A DNA stretch of 16,482 bases from CAZDBA01 sp964503615 (GTDB taxonomy: Bacteria > Planctomycetota > Planctomycetia > Pirellulales > Pirellulaceae), in NCBI GenBank assembly GCA_964503615.1, contig CAZDBA010000115.1:1-16482 (forward strand), written 5' to 3'. A program made the position numbers and the translations under genes. Below are positions 1 through 7,252 of this stretch, piece by piece (the stretch's first letter is position 1; each line of letters opens with the position of its first letter). The notes below the pieces were generated by a model. That model did no database searches, was not told the origin of the DNA, and was given only the letters and a program-made list of their open reading frames with translations.

Positions 1-87
1 AGTTTGATTCGATAGACCGCCTCACGAATGAAACCAGGAACGATTCTCGCCGACTAATTCACGACTTAAACGTGGCGGAGCCTCGCG

Positions 88-693
88 TCATGCCTTTGTT
101 GAGGTGGCTGGCAAAGATGCAAAACCACTCGCCGGATTCATTAGCTTTGCGTGCAGATCGCTGATGATCCAGTACACGGCTAATCCGCCGAGCGAGAAAA
201 CGACGTTGCTCAAAAGGGTGTACTTGAAAAACGGAATAGCTGCGGCGTAGCAGACCCATAGCTCGCTTAAAATCCCGCCGTAAAAAACTTGCCATACGGC
301 AAAGTTCGTTATCAAAAAGAACATCACTGACATCAGCAACGCACTGCCGAAAACCAGCCCACCCATCTGAGTGCGGTTGGATTGTAGTGACTTGCTCCCC
401 TTGGCAACTGCCCAGCCGATGAGCGGGCATAGCAGTAGGCTGCCATAGACCGCCAGCATGACTGGCGTTTCATACGAGCCGATCTGGTAATCACTTAGCA
501 GCATCGCGCAAACGGGTAGTGCCATTGCCAAATAGAATCGGGAAAACAACATACCACTTAGCAAAGCGATCGCGGCAACAGGCTTGAAGTTAGGAATTTC
601 GACCAGCCAAAAACGACTGATGACGGCCAACATCATCAAAACGCCAAATACGGTCAGTTCGATGAAAAGGTTTTGCTTCGTTTGATTCTTCAT
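88..693 (-). CDS. DUF6580-type multi-pass membrane protein
   Basis: A 201-residue integral membrane protein. I chose the ATG at 693 because it opens a short polar N-terminus (MKNQTKQN) directly before the first hydrophobic helix; the frame stays open upstream to 750, but that extension is polar and looks like leader DNA. About six hydrophobic segments are visible, near residues 9-28, 37-50, 54-68, 76-98, 110-132 and 157-178. The stretch PNFKPVAAIALLSG followed by LPVCAMLLSD, and the later AAIPFFKYTLLSN, resemble the family I know as DUF6580, whose fold is thought to be like the substrate-binding component of ECF transporters (family knowledge, from memory). It lies 107 nt downstream of the DUF4430 lipoprotein on the same strand, so the two are probably co-transcribed. 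A transport role is inferred; the substrate is unknown, with cobalamin-like compounds a guess from the partner domain. No clear Shine-Dalgarno. Confidence 0.72.
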   Translation of the reverse strand: MKNQTKQNLFIELTVFGVLMMLAVISRFWLVEIPNFKPVAAIALLSGMLFSRFYLAMALPVCAMLLSDYQIGSYETPVMLAVYGSLLLCPLIGWAVAKGSKSLQSNRTQMGGLVFGSALLMSVMFFLITNFAVWQVFYGGILSELWVCYAAAIPFFKYTLLSNVVFSLGGLAVYWIISDLHAKLMNPASGFASLPATSTKA

Positions 694-800
694 GGGTGTC
701 AATTGTATATAGTAGGATTCGAATCGCCCAGACCGACAGCAGAGCATCATAAAGCTAAATCGAAACGGTTGCCAGAATCAAATTCCGGATTCTGCAATGA
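694..800 (-). other. Spacer between the lipoprotein and membrane-protein genes, with hairpin and palindrome
   Basis: The spacer carries a 7-bp inverted repeat (CAGAATC at 773-779, GATTCTG at 788-794, 8-nt loop) starting 6 nt after the lipoprotein stop codon. There is no T-run after it, so it is more likely an mRNA processing or stability hairpin than a terminator. A perfect 10-bp palindrome GATTCGAATC (716-725) lies 22 nt before the membrane-protein start and could be an operator or coincidence. Confidence 0.3.
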
Positions 801-1226
801 CTATTCCGGTTTGTATTTTCCATAACGCCATAGGACACGATCTCTGTCTTTTAATTCATAGAGGTCGCTACCGATTTTTGCGAGTTGATCGTTGACCAAG
901 TAGTTCCAGCCCTTGCCGCCTCCGCCTTGTTGGCTGACGCCGCCGATTGAACTGATAAACCCGGTTTCACCGCTGCCAGACATCTCGACCTTAATTTGGT
1001 GTTTGGTCTGCAACTGTTTTAGGACTCCAAAAACGGTCGTGCCATCAGCGACCTTTAGATCAAAAACCTGGTCGTCACCTTGGCCATCAAATTGAATTTC
1101 GACCGAAATGGTAATGGGGCTTTCATTTTTATCCCCGTCCGCGCTCTGTTCGACTTTACTCGTGCAACCTGAGAGCGAGACAGTGATGCAGACTAGCAGC
1201 AGTTTCAACAGGAGGCCAAATTTCAT
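801..1226 (-). CDS. DUF4430 (transcobalamin-C-terminal-like) lipoprotein
   Basis: A 141-residue exported lipoprotein. The start at 1226 (ATG) is chosen because it gives a classic signal: MKFGLLLKLL, a hydrophobic stretch, then lipobox LSGC with lipidated Cys21. The alternative upstream TTG at 1271 would bury the signal peptide. An AGAGGTGA element (1238-1245) sits 11 nt upstream and supports this start. After a polar spacer (22-36), residues 37-141 match the DUF4430 pattern: a beta-strand opening, DGTTVFGVLKQL, then GGGGKGWNYLVNDQ, the D-Y-L-K-D-D run (DLYELKDRDRVLWRY) and the terminal W-R-Y. This beta-grasp-like domain is related to the cobalamin-binding C-terminal part of transcobalamin/intrinsic factor (family knowledge). 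It was probably the first gene of a two-gene unit with the downstream membrane protein and could act as an outer-leaflet binding component. Ligand binding is inferred. Confidence 0.8.
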   Translation of the reverse strand: MKFGLLLKLLLVCITVSLSGCTSKVEQSADGDKNESPITISVEIQFDGQGDDQVFDLKVADGTTVFGVLKQLQTKHQIKVEMSGSGETGFISSIGGVSQQGGGGKGWNYLVNDQLAKIGSDLYELKDRDRVLWRYGKYKPE

Positions 1227-1450
1227 TGATATATTTTTCACCTCTGCATTCTCGAACAAAAGGACCTGCAAAACAACATCAAAGCCCAGGTCTCTTTTTG
1301 CCCGCTGCGACTGAATGGAACTGCCTCACCGTCTATCACCTGTATTGACGTTTGTGTTCAAATAGGAACTTTTAAACCAGGTCGGGAATTCTGGCGAATC
1401 CCACTACGGGCCAGAGGCTCGATTCGCAAACTATCAAACTCACTAAGCCA
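1227..1450. promoter_or_regulatory. Divergent intergenic region between the lipoprotein and beta-oxidation genes
   Basis: 224 bp with genes leaving on both sides, so promoters for both should lie here. A TTGACG (1345-1350, plus strand) could be a -35 element, but I see no good -10 at the usual spacing. I looked for a cobalamin riboswitch on the minus strand because of the DUF4430 gene and did not find the conserved core. The dispersed hairpin motif occupies 1384-1408. No Shine-Dalgarno precedes the ATG at 1451. Confidence 0.35.
1384..1408 (-). repeat. Dispersed hairpin motif, copy 1
   Basis: Contains GGGAATTCTGGCGAATCCC followed by ACTACG on the plus strand. Read as minus-strand RNA it folds into a 7-bp stem (one G-U pair) with loop GCCA. 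Two further copies occur at 7785-7817 and 8605-8636. This copy lies between divergent genes and has no T-run, so terminator function is not supported here. Confidence 0.6.
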
Positions 1451-3550
1451 ATGTCAGACTCACAATTTAACTCGGTTCATTTGACTCAACTGGATGGAGA
1501 TATCGTTTGCGTTACTCTCGATGTTCCCGGATCCAGTGCCAATATTCTCTCGGAGGCGATGCTGTCCGAGTTGGAACTGCGACAGGCTGAGATTCGTGAG
1601 ATGGACGGTTTGCGAGGATTAATTCTTGTATCGGCCAAGCCAAGGATTTTTGTTGCGGGCGCAAACTTGAAAGAGATCCGTCGTTCGCTTGATTGGACCG
1701 ACCAGCAAATTGAAGCTTTCGCGAACCGGGGCCGCAAGATTTTTGATGCCTTTGGCCAGTTTGATTTTCCGAGCGTTGCCGCAGTTCATGGCGCTTGTGT
1801 AGGGGGTGGTTTGGAATTGGCATTGGGTTGCGACCGCCGTATCGCGACCACAGAACGCCCTACGATTTTTGGATTGCCCGAAACCAAATTGGGGCTTATT
1901 CCGGGCTGGGCGGGAACGGTTCGAGTTCCCCGGATCGTCGGTCTGGAAGAAGGTCTTCGGTTGGTCGTTAAGGGGGAAACGTTTTCTGCTTCGATTGCAA
2001 AGGAGTTGGGGATCGTTGATTCTTTGGTCCCTGCCCCCGCCGATTTAATCGCTGCCGCAACCACTATGATTGAGGAGTTGCAGCAGGCAGGTAACTTTCG
2101 CGCAAACCAGGACCAGGCGAAAAGCAAAGTTCCTGTCCAAATCAGCGACGCCGAATTGAAACAGATTCAACCCGAAAGTGAGGTTGAAAGTGAGAACTAC
2201 GGCTTTGCACAGACTGTGGTGCGAGACCATATCATCGCTTCGTGCCAAATGGGTTTCGAAGAGGCGTGTGCCGCAGAAGAAAAAGCGTTCGCCAAGACTT
2301 GGGGCAGCGATGAGAGTCACGGGATGCTCAATCTTCATTTTTTGAGCCAACGCAATCGAAAGAACCCGGGCTTTGTCGATCTGAGTATTCCCGCTGAAAC
2401 GATTAAAAGCGTCGGAGTCGTGGGGGCCGGTTTAATGGGGCGCGGGATCGCCCAAAGCTGCCTGAACGCAGGCTGTTCAGTATTGCTTTACGACACCCAA
2501 ACCGACCTTCTCGAATCGGTCGTGCGCGAGTTGGAAGGCGAGGGTAAAACGATAACTGCCGCCAGCGATGTGGATGCGTTTGCCGATTGCGATCTGGTAA
2601 TCGAAACGATCGTTGAGTCACTAGAAGTAAAACAGAAAGTGTTGGAAAAGATCGAAGCAGCCTGTCACGATCAGGCGATCATTGCCTCCAATACTTCTTC
2701 GATACCGATCACAGAACTGGCTGATTCACTTGCCCGGCCCGAGCGTGTTTGCGGGATTCACTTTTGCCACCCGCGTTTGATGAAACTGGTCGAGGTTGTC
2801 CGAGGGGAACTTACCAGCGAGCAAACGGTCACGACGGCCACGCAGTTCGTTCGTGGTTTGCGTAAGCTCCCGGTGGTGGTTAAGGATGGTCCTGGATTCG
2901 TTGTCAATCGACTCCTTTCGGCGATGTTGGATCAAGCGGTTCGTCTTGCTACTTGGGGAGTTTCATTCGAGCAGATTGATCGTGCGACGCGAGCGTTTGG
3001 GTTTGATGCCGGACCGTTTGAGGTGATTGACATTATCGGCGCCGATACGTGCCTGAACGCTGGTTTGGTCATGGGACAGCGTGGTGTGCAATGCGTCAAT
3101 GATTCGCCGATCGTTCCGCGCATGGTAAAGCGAAAACGGCTCGGTCGAAAAACGGGGCTTGGATTTTATCGTTACTCCTCGCCCGATTCGTTGCCTGAGC
3201 ATGACCCTGCAGTGGAAAATCTGTTGGAGGCGTTTTGCCAGGAATCACCTGCCGCCGGGCAGCAGAGTTTTGACACGCCCGAACAGATTGCCGATCTAAT
3301 TCTCAGCGCGATGGTTCAAGAGGCCAGCCGTATTTTGTCTGAAGGGTTGGTTGCAGATCCGGGCGACATTGACCTTTGTATGATTCACGGGTTGGCCTTT
3401 CCTGCTCGACAAGGTGGGCTTTTGTTTTGGGCAAAAAGAAAGCCAGTTCAAAGCATCATTGATACTTTAAACTGGCTTTCGGCGTCGGAGGCTAGATTCG
3501 AACCGTCTGAATTTCTATTGAAGGTTCAGGCGGGTGTTGCTTCGCTCTAG
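1451..3550 (+). CDS. fadB: Fused enoyl-CoA hydratase / 3-hydroxyacyl-CoA dehydrogenase (fatty-acid oxidation alpha subunit)
   Basis: A 699-residue bifunctional beta-oxidation enzyme: hydration of 2-enoyl-CoA to 3-hydroxyacyl-CoA, then NAD-dependent oxidation to 3-ketoacyl-CoA; cytosolic. Residues about 10-200 are a crotonase domain with HGACVGGGLELALGC, the oxyanion-hole GGG and Glu122, and GLPETKLGLIPG with Glu144, the two catalytic acids of FadB-type enzymes. Residues 319-500 are the NAD-binding domain with Rossmann motif GAGLMGRGIAQ (325-335), SNTSS (413-417), His437 and Glu448 as the catalytic pair, and GPGFVVNR. The usual HFxNP is HFCHP here. Residues 500-699 hold the C-terminal dehydrogenase repeats, including GPFEVIDIIG and RLGRKTGLGFY. 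Length is slightly below typical FadB/FadJ (about 715-730). No thiolase partner (FadA/FadI type) lies in the window, so the gene appears solitary. FadB versus FadJ cannot be decided. No Shine-Dalgarno precedes the ATG. Confidence 0.93.
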   Translation: MSDSQFNSVHLTQLDGDIVCVTLDVPGSSANILSEAMLSELELRQAEIREMDGLRGLILVSAKPRIFVAGANLKEIRRSLDWTDQQIEAFANRGRKIFDAFGQFDFPSVAAVHGACVGGGLELALGCDRRIATTERPTIFGLPETKLGLIPGWAGTVRVPRIVGLEEGLRLVVKGETFSASIAKELGIVDSLVPAPADLIAAATTMIEELQQAGNFRANQDQAKSKVPVQISDAELKQIQPESEVESENYGFAQTVVRDHIIASCQMGFEEACAAEEKAFAKTWGSDESHGMLNLHFLSQRNRKNPGFVDLSIPAETIKSVGVVGAGLMGRGIAQSCLNAGCSVLLYDTQTDLLESVVRELEGEGKTITAASDVDAFADCDLVIETIVESLEVKQKVLEKIEAACHDQAIIASNTSSIPITELADSLARPERVCGIHFCHPRLMKLVEVVRGELTSEQTVTTATQFVRGLRKLPVVVKDGPGFVVNRLLSAMLDQAVRLATWGVSFEQIDRATRAFGFDAGPFEVIDIIGADTCLNAGLVMGQRGVQCVNDSPIVPRMVKRKRLGRKTGLGFYRYSSPDSLPEHDPAVENLLEAFCQESPAAGQQSFDTPEQIADLILSAMVQEASRILSEGLVADPGDIDLCMIHGLAFPARQGGLLFWAKRKPVQSIIDTLNWLSASEARFEPSEFLLKVQAGVASL
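3438..3480 (+). other. Strong hairpin inside the 3' end of the beta-oxidation gene
   Basis: GAAAGCCAGTT (3438-3448) pairs perfectly with AACTGGCTTTC (3470-3480). An inner AAAG/CTTT (3450-3453 with 3465-3468) extends the stem after one mismatch, leaving an 11-nt loop. It sits about 70 nt before the stop codon within the frame. No T-run follows; it could be an mRNA stability element or a by-product of coding. Confidence 0.5.
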
Positions 3551-3987
3551 CAAGTTGTTCTTTTCGTCGTGTTGATGGGTGATTGAATGTTTGATAATCG
3601 GTAGATGAAACGGTTAGATGCAACGGCTGTGCCAAAGACGAAATTGGAGCCAGTTACCCTTGGTTTTAAGCCTATTTCTCGTGGCCGCTCTATCGTTACG
3701 TTCTTTCCGGTAATCACGATGTTTCCGTTTTTCAACCAAGTTGTGTTTTGGCATCAGATGCGCTCACATCGGTTTTTTTGGTGTATTACGAACCTGCTGG
3801 CGGTTGAAGGCTGGATTTTCCAGCAACTCCAAAATTCGTACTGGAATTTCCACAACCAGAAAGGGAAAATGTAGTGATATAGATGATGGGGAGACCTTTC
3901 TGATTTGGAGCCCGGTGGCTTGGCTCTAACAAACGCTCCAATTTTGCCACGAACTCTCACGCTTCCAACTTATTTCGGTTTCAACAA
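3551..3987 (+). other. Intergenic region, no convincing gene
   Basis: 437 bp between the beta-oxidation gene and the first zinc-ribbon gene. Short open frames exist on both strands but none has a recognisable domain or start signal. A weak stem GATG/CATC (3757-3760 with 3767-3770) is followed two bases later by seven T (3773-3779), a poor candidate terminator. A second small hairpin, GCTGGA/TCCAGC, is at 3810-3824. The promoter of the zinc-ribbon pair is presumably here but I cannot place it. Confidence 0.4.
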
Positions 3988-5156
3988 GTGCCTATCTCGT
4001 TTACATGCCCGCAATGCGGAAAAAGCTACAAGAACATCAGTGACAAGTTTGCTGGTAAGCGTACGAAATGCAAATGCGGTAAAGTCTTGAAATTGGGTGC
4101 TGCCAAACCCACGCAACCTCAGGCCCCACAACCATCGCCTCCGGTCGCCGCGCAACCTACCCCCGTTCAACCCGTTCCCGAAGCGCCTGTTCCAGTTGCA
4201 CCCGTGCCAGTTGCTCCAGTTCCAGTTGCNNNNNNNNNNNNNNNNNNNNNNNNNNNNNNNNNNNNNNNNNNNNNNNNNNNNNNNNNNNNNNNNNNNNNNN
4301 NNNNNNNNNNNNNNNNNNNNNNNNNNNNNTTCCCGAAGCGCCTGTTCCAGTTGCACCCGTGCCAGTTGCTCCAGTTCCAGTTGCACCCGTGCCAGTTGCA
4401 CCCGTGCCAGTTGCACCCGTGCCAGTTGCTCCAGTTCCAGTTGCGCCAGTTCCTGTACAACCTGTGCCACCAGCCAGCGATCCTCTGTTCGGAGGAATGC
4501 CGATGCAACCAGGTCCGACAGATGATCTTTTCGCAGGCATGCCAACCAGTGACCCGTTAGGTGGCGGCTTCGAAAGCGGTTATTCCTCTCCCGCGCCGAT
4601 GGCGCCACAGCCTGCCCGGCGCCGACCGGCCAAGCGAAGATCAGGCCGGAATCCAACAGGCCCGATCCTGTCGATTGTCTCTGGTAGCCTAGGCACCATT
4701 TTCGCAATAGTGTTGGTCATCTATTCCATATCGAGTGCCGTTGATTTTATTTCGCGTATTTCAGCTGTGTTGGAACGTGATGCAACGCCCCGTACCATGT
4801 TGGTGATAATCGCAATACTATCGGTTCTGATTTCACTAAACTTGTTGGGACTAATAGGGAGCTGTATCTATTCTTTAGTTTTGGGTATTTTGGAGCTAAG
4901 CCAAGACTATCGTAAGTCGATAGCGAGTAAACTTACTGGTGGATTGGGTGGACTGTACGCTATTCTGAGTCTTGCAATCCTGATCGTATTTGTGATCCAG
5001 TTTAACCAAATCGGTAGTTTTAACATTCACTTCAATGGAAGAAGTTATAGCAATACGAGTGTTATCACAGGATTTGTGTTGAGGTTCTTTTTGCTGCTCA
5101 TAGTTCCAGCCTTCTTGATCTTTGTAGGGATCTTTCGTTGGAACGACGATTCGTGA
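3988..5156 (+). CDS. Zinc-ribbon, Pro-rich-repeat, multi-pass membrane protein (paralogue 1; spans assembly gap)
   Basis: Unknown function. Start is GTG 3988 (protein begins MPISFTCPQCGK); the downstream paralogue begins identically placed, also with GTG. The frame enters the 100-N gap in one phase and leaves it in another, but merging the duplicated 55 bp flanking the gap gives one frame of 337 residues. Residues 7-30 form a zinc ribbon (Cys7, Cys10, Cys28, Cys30; CxxC and CxC). Residues 66-105 are at least eight APVPV pentapeptides, then a Gly/Pro/Met-rich part (DPLFGGMP, DDLFAGMP), a basic patch (residues 157-169) and hydrophobic segments near 174-200, 217-250, 266-288 and 308-330. Shared with paralogue 2: FESGY, GPILSI, ELS-DYRK, VPAF and FVGI. 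The zinc ribbon and basic patch suggest a cytosolic N-terminus. No Shine-Dalgarno is visible. Confidence 0.75.
4183..4457 (+). repeat. 15-nt tandem repeat encoding APVPV
   Basis: In-frame 15-nt units in two main variants, GCACCCGTGCCAGTT and GCTCCAGTTCCAGTT, each encoding Ala-Pro-Val-Pro-Val. Three units precede the N gap and eight follow it, but three of those are the duplicated contig end, so the minimum true count is eight. Copy number is not resolved by this assembly. Since the unit is a multiple of three, expansion or contraction would change linker length without a frameshift. Confidence 0.85.
4230..4329. other. Assembly gap (100 N) with 55-bp duplicated flanks
   Basis: Exactly 100 N. 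The 55 bp before it (4175-4229) are identical to the 55 bp after it (4330-4384). This is what contig ends that overlap by a k-mer of 55 look like. The gap length is a placeholder. Confidence 0.95.
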
Positions 5157-5191
5157 TCTTTGTGGCGATCTTTCGTCGCACTGATCAATGA
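5156..5191 (+). pseudogene. Remnant of a paralogue C-terminal tail after the first zinc-ribbon gene
   Basis: Immediately after the stop of paralogue 1, one shifted frame reads IFVAIFRRTDQ and then a TGA (5189-5191). This repeats the gene's own ending (IFVGIFRWNDDS) 38 bp downstream and, in its RR-T/N-D residues, is closer to the ending of paralogue 2 (VFVGIYRRND). It is best read as a scar of a deleted or recombined third copy; a local 38-bp duplication is the alternative. Confidence 0.55.
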
Positions 5192-5238
5192 AACAAACCT
5201 GATAGATAGACACGTTTCTTCCTTTTGGATTTCGTCAA

Positions 5239-6072
5239 GTGCCGATAACTGTAGCGTGCCCCGAATGTGGCAAGAGTTACGCAAACATTAGCGATGAGCT
5301 TGCAGGCCGGCGGACCAAATGCACATGTGGCAAAGTCATAAAACTAGGCGAAGCCAAATCGGACTCCAACGAACCACAGGTTCCCTATTTGGCGAGCCTG
5401 GATCCTGAGCCCTATCTGGCAACTGCTGTGCCGACTGCCCCGACCGAAGTAAAAAACAGCCCGATTTCTAATGGTTTTGAAAGCGGTTACGCTTCTCCAA
5501 CCTCGATTTCCGATCCAGAATACGGTAGAAGCAAACAACCCACCTCTAGTAGTAGCGGCGGTCCTATTCTGTCGATCATCTCTGGGGCGATGGGGTTCGT
5601 TTATGGCGGAATCATGTTGATCTTTTCCGTGATGGCACTCTTGTTCCTGTTTGGAGCGACTGCGATCGTTAGCGGGAATCCTAATACCGCAATCCCACCG
5701 TCGGCCAAGGTGCAATTGGTGCTCACGATCGTCGCCACGTTCGCAAACATCTTGCTTTTGCTGGGTATGATTGTCAGTTGTAGTTTTTCTTTCATCCTTG
5801 GAATTATGGAGTTAAGTGAAGATTACCGTAAGCCGTTAGCCAGCATGATCTCGGCAGGGACCAGTGCGATCTACATTTTGCTTTCGATCGTTTCCGCAAT
5901 CGTATCTTCGCTCTTTGCCACTGGAGCAACACCCTTCAATCCGATTTCAACAAATTCTTCTCAAGCAAGCGTTGTCACGGCGAGAATCATTATTTTCGCG
6001 ATTTTTTGTCTCGGCTACTATCTCGTGCCGGCTTTTGTAGTCTTTGTGGGAATCTATCGTCGCAATGACTAA
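5239..6072 (+). CDS. Zinc-ribbon multi-pass membrane protein (paralogue 2)
   Basis: A 277-residue protein of unknown function, tandem paralogue of the preceding gene. Start GTG 5239 is supported by the aligned N-terminus (MPITVACPECGKSYANISDE versus the same pattern in paralogue 1) and by similar bases upstream (TTTCGTCAA versus TTTCAACAA). The zinc ribbon has Cys7, Cys10, Cys28 and Cys30. The linker (38-107) is Ser/Pro/Glu-rich and lacks the APVPV repeat and most of the basic patch of paralogue 1, but keeps GFESGYASP. Hydrophobic segments lie near 109-145, 158-190, 207-228 and 247-270, with the conserved MELSEDYRKPLAS between the second and third, and VPAFVVFVGIYRRND at the end. The gap to paralogue 1 is 82 bp, so one transcript is likely. 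Zinc-ribbon-headed membrane proteins of this sort are frequent in planctomycetes (general knowledge); no function is assigned. Confidence 0.8.
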   Translation: MPITVACPECGKSYANISDELAGRRTKCTCGKVIKLGEAKSDSNEPQVPYLASLDPEPYLATAVPTAPTEVKNSPISNGFESGYASPTSISDPEYGRSKQPTSSSSGGPILSIISGAMGFVYGGIMLIFSVMALLFLFGATAIVSGNPNTAIPPSAKVQLVLTIVATFANILLLLGMIVSCSFSFILGIMELSEDYRKPLASMISAGTSAIYILLSIVSAIVSSLFATGATPFNPISTNSSQASVVTARIIIFAIFCLGYYLVPAFVVFVGIYRRND

Positions 6073-6689
6073 AGGGCATTGTAGGAATCTAAACAGGCAA
6101 CCGCTGGAGACTTACAATGACAAGATCACCAGAGGGAAACGTAAACGGCTCTGGCCCGGGGCAGGCCCTGTTTAGCTCACCAAGCTCGAACTTGACTGGG
6201 TTGTATCTACGCAGAGCATAAAGAGGGCGTACTGACGCCAATTTTGAACGCTCAATTTTGCCACCGATCTTCATGGATTCGCTCGGATGCCACGAGTCCT
6301 CCATGCCCATAGGTGGAAAAGAACATTGCAGATGAGGTCCTTCTAAAGACCCGAAATCCAGCGCCCAAAAATGCAAGCGAATGTATGCAACTGTTCGTGG
6401 CAGTAAAGTCCGAAGGAAGGTGATGGAGAATGCACATCGAAAGAGCGAGAAATTGCTCTGAGATAGCAACCGTTATCAAACGTACAGAGAAAGTTGGCTC
6501 TCAGGTTTTATGGATCAATATACACACAGTTAGAGTCCGAAACCTCCAAGCTATTACATGGAATTTCGGCATTTTTTGAAACAAATAAAAACCGGATTTG
6601 GTCGGTTAATTTTGAGGTTGTTAGGGCTATATTGAACTAGTAAACCAGTTGCCGGAGGCCGACCCATTTCCAGTTCACCACAAAGCGAT
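6073..6689. other. Long spacer with no recognised gene
   Basis: About 600 bp between the second zinc-ribbon gene and the sigma factor. A minus-strand frame of 126 codons (6089-6469) is open, but its protein has no domain I recognise, no Shine-Dalgarno, and several competing frames overlap it, so I do not call it a gene. The direct repeat CAATTTTG occurs twice near 6239-6260. A TATATT (6628-6633) could be a -10 for the sigma gene, without a good -35. GGAGG at 6654-6658 is the best ribosome-binding site in the spacer. Confidence 0.4.
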
Positions 6690-7244
6690 TTGCAACCTGC
6701 CCCGCGCAAACCGTGCCCGGAGACGTGGTTAGAGGAACATGGAAACCACCTGTTCAGATTTGCCGTTCTCCGTGTCAAAGATCCGCATGCTGCTGAGGAT
6801 TTGGTGCAAGAGACTTTGGTCAAAGCTTATTCTGCTTATGCCAATTTTCGTCATGAGGCGTCAGTCCGAAGTTGGCTGTTTCAGATTCTACGTAATGAAA
6901 TTAGTAGCTTTTACCGAAAAAAGAAAAGAGAGAAGACAACGATCGAGTCTCAACGGTCGGAGGAGGCGGTTTCACTTGGAGAGTTATTGCAAGCAGAGGT
7001 AACCAACAAAGAATTTGCCTTGGCAGTGGAGCGAGATGAGTTTTGGACGATGGTACAAGCCTGTTTTGAAAAGATCCCAGAGCACCTTCTTCAGGTATTT
7101 TTGCGTCGTTTATCAAATCCTGACGAAAAAATCGAAAAAGCTTGTAGTGAAATCGATTTGAAACCGTCAAACTTTTCAGTGCGACTGTTTCGGGCGCGGT
7201 TGATGTTGCGAAAGTGTGTTGAGAAAACTTGGGTCAATCAATAG
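6690..7244 (+). CDS. ECF-type RNA polymerase sigma factor (Sig70_famx1-like)
   Basis: A 184-residue sigma factor that would redirect RNA polymerase to a specific promoter set. Region 2 is visible early (HLFRFAVLRVKDPHAAEDLVQE, then RSWLFQILRNEI), followed by a Lys/Glu-rich linker and region 4 near residues 120-178 (FEKIPEHLLQVFLRR; NFSVRLFRARLMLRKCVEK). The PETWLEEHG opening and the R-A-R-LMLRKC-E-W ending resemble the subfamily known as TIGR02943/Sig70_famx1 (from memory). The start is uncertain: TTG 6690 is the first conventional codon, but an in-frame ATT at 6666 lies 7 nt after a perfect GGAGG (6654-6658), which would add eight residues; no ATG fits. It is followed by a small anti-sigma-like gene nine bases after its stop, typical of ECF/anti-sigma pairs. 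Confidence 0.85.
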   Translation: MQPAPRKPCPETWLEEHGNHLFRFAVLRVKDPHAAEDLVQETLVKAYSAYANFRHEASVRSWLFQILRNEISSFYRKKKREKTTIESQRSEEAVSLGELLQAEVTNKEFALAVERDEFWTMVQACFEKIPEHLLQVFLRRLSNPDEKIEKACSEIDLKPSNFSVRLFRARLMLRKCVEKTWVNQ

Positions 7245-7252
7245 GTGAATCG

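Noticed and set aside
711..730. tRNA-like GGATTCGAATC in the spacer before the DUF6580 gene
   Set aside because: No anticodon, D arm or acceptor stem nearby; it is only a 10-bp palindrome.
1227..1450. Cobalamin riboswitch upstream of the DUF4430 lipoprotein
   Set aside because: Fragments such as AGAGACCTG on the minus strand recall the B12 box, but the GGTG-AATCC and GCCACTG core elements are missing.
3491..3510. tRNA T-arm-like GATTCGAACC, minus strand
   Set aside because: The flanking bases do not form a T stem or acceptor stem, and the site lies inside the beta-oxidation coding frame.
3988..4560. Frameshifted pseudogene in the zinc-ribbon gene
   Set aside because: The phase change is produced by the 100-N placeholder and the 55-bp duplicate; merging the overlap restores the frame through to the stop.
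4359..4560. Separate gene starting inside the APVPV repeat after the gap
   Set aside because: The apparent start is an internal GTG of a repeat unit; the protein continues the upstream zinc-ribbon frame once the gap is merged.
6089..6469. Minus-strand 126-codon frame as a gene
   Set aside because: No domain, no ribosome-binding site and competing frames; left as unassigned spacer, with low but non-zero chance of being a degenerate gene.
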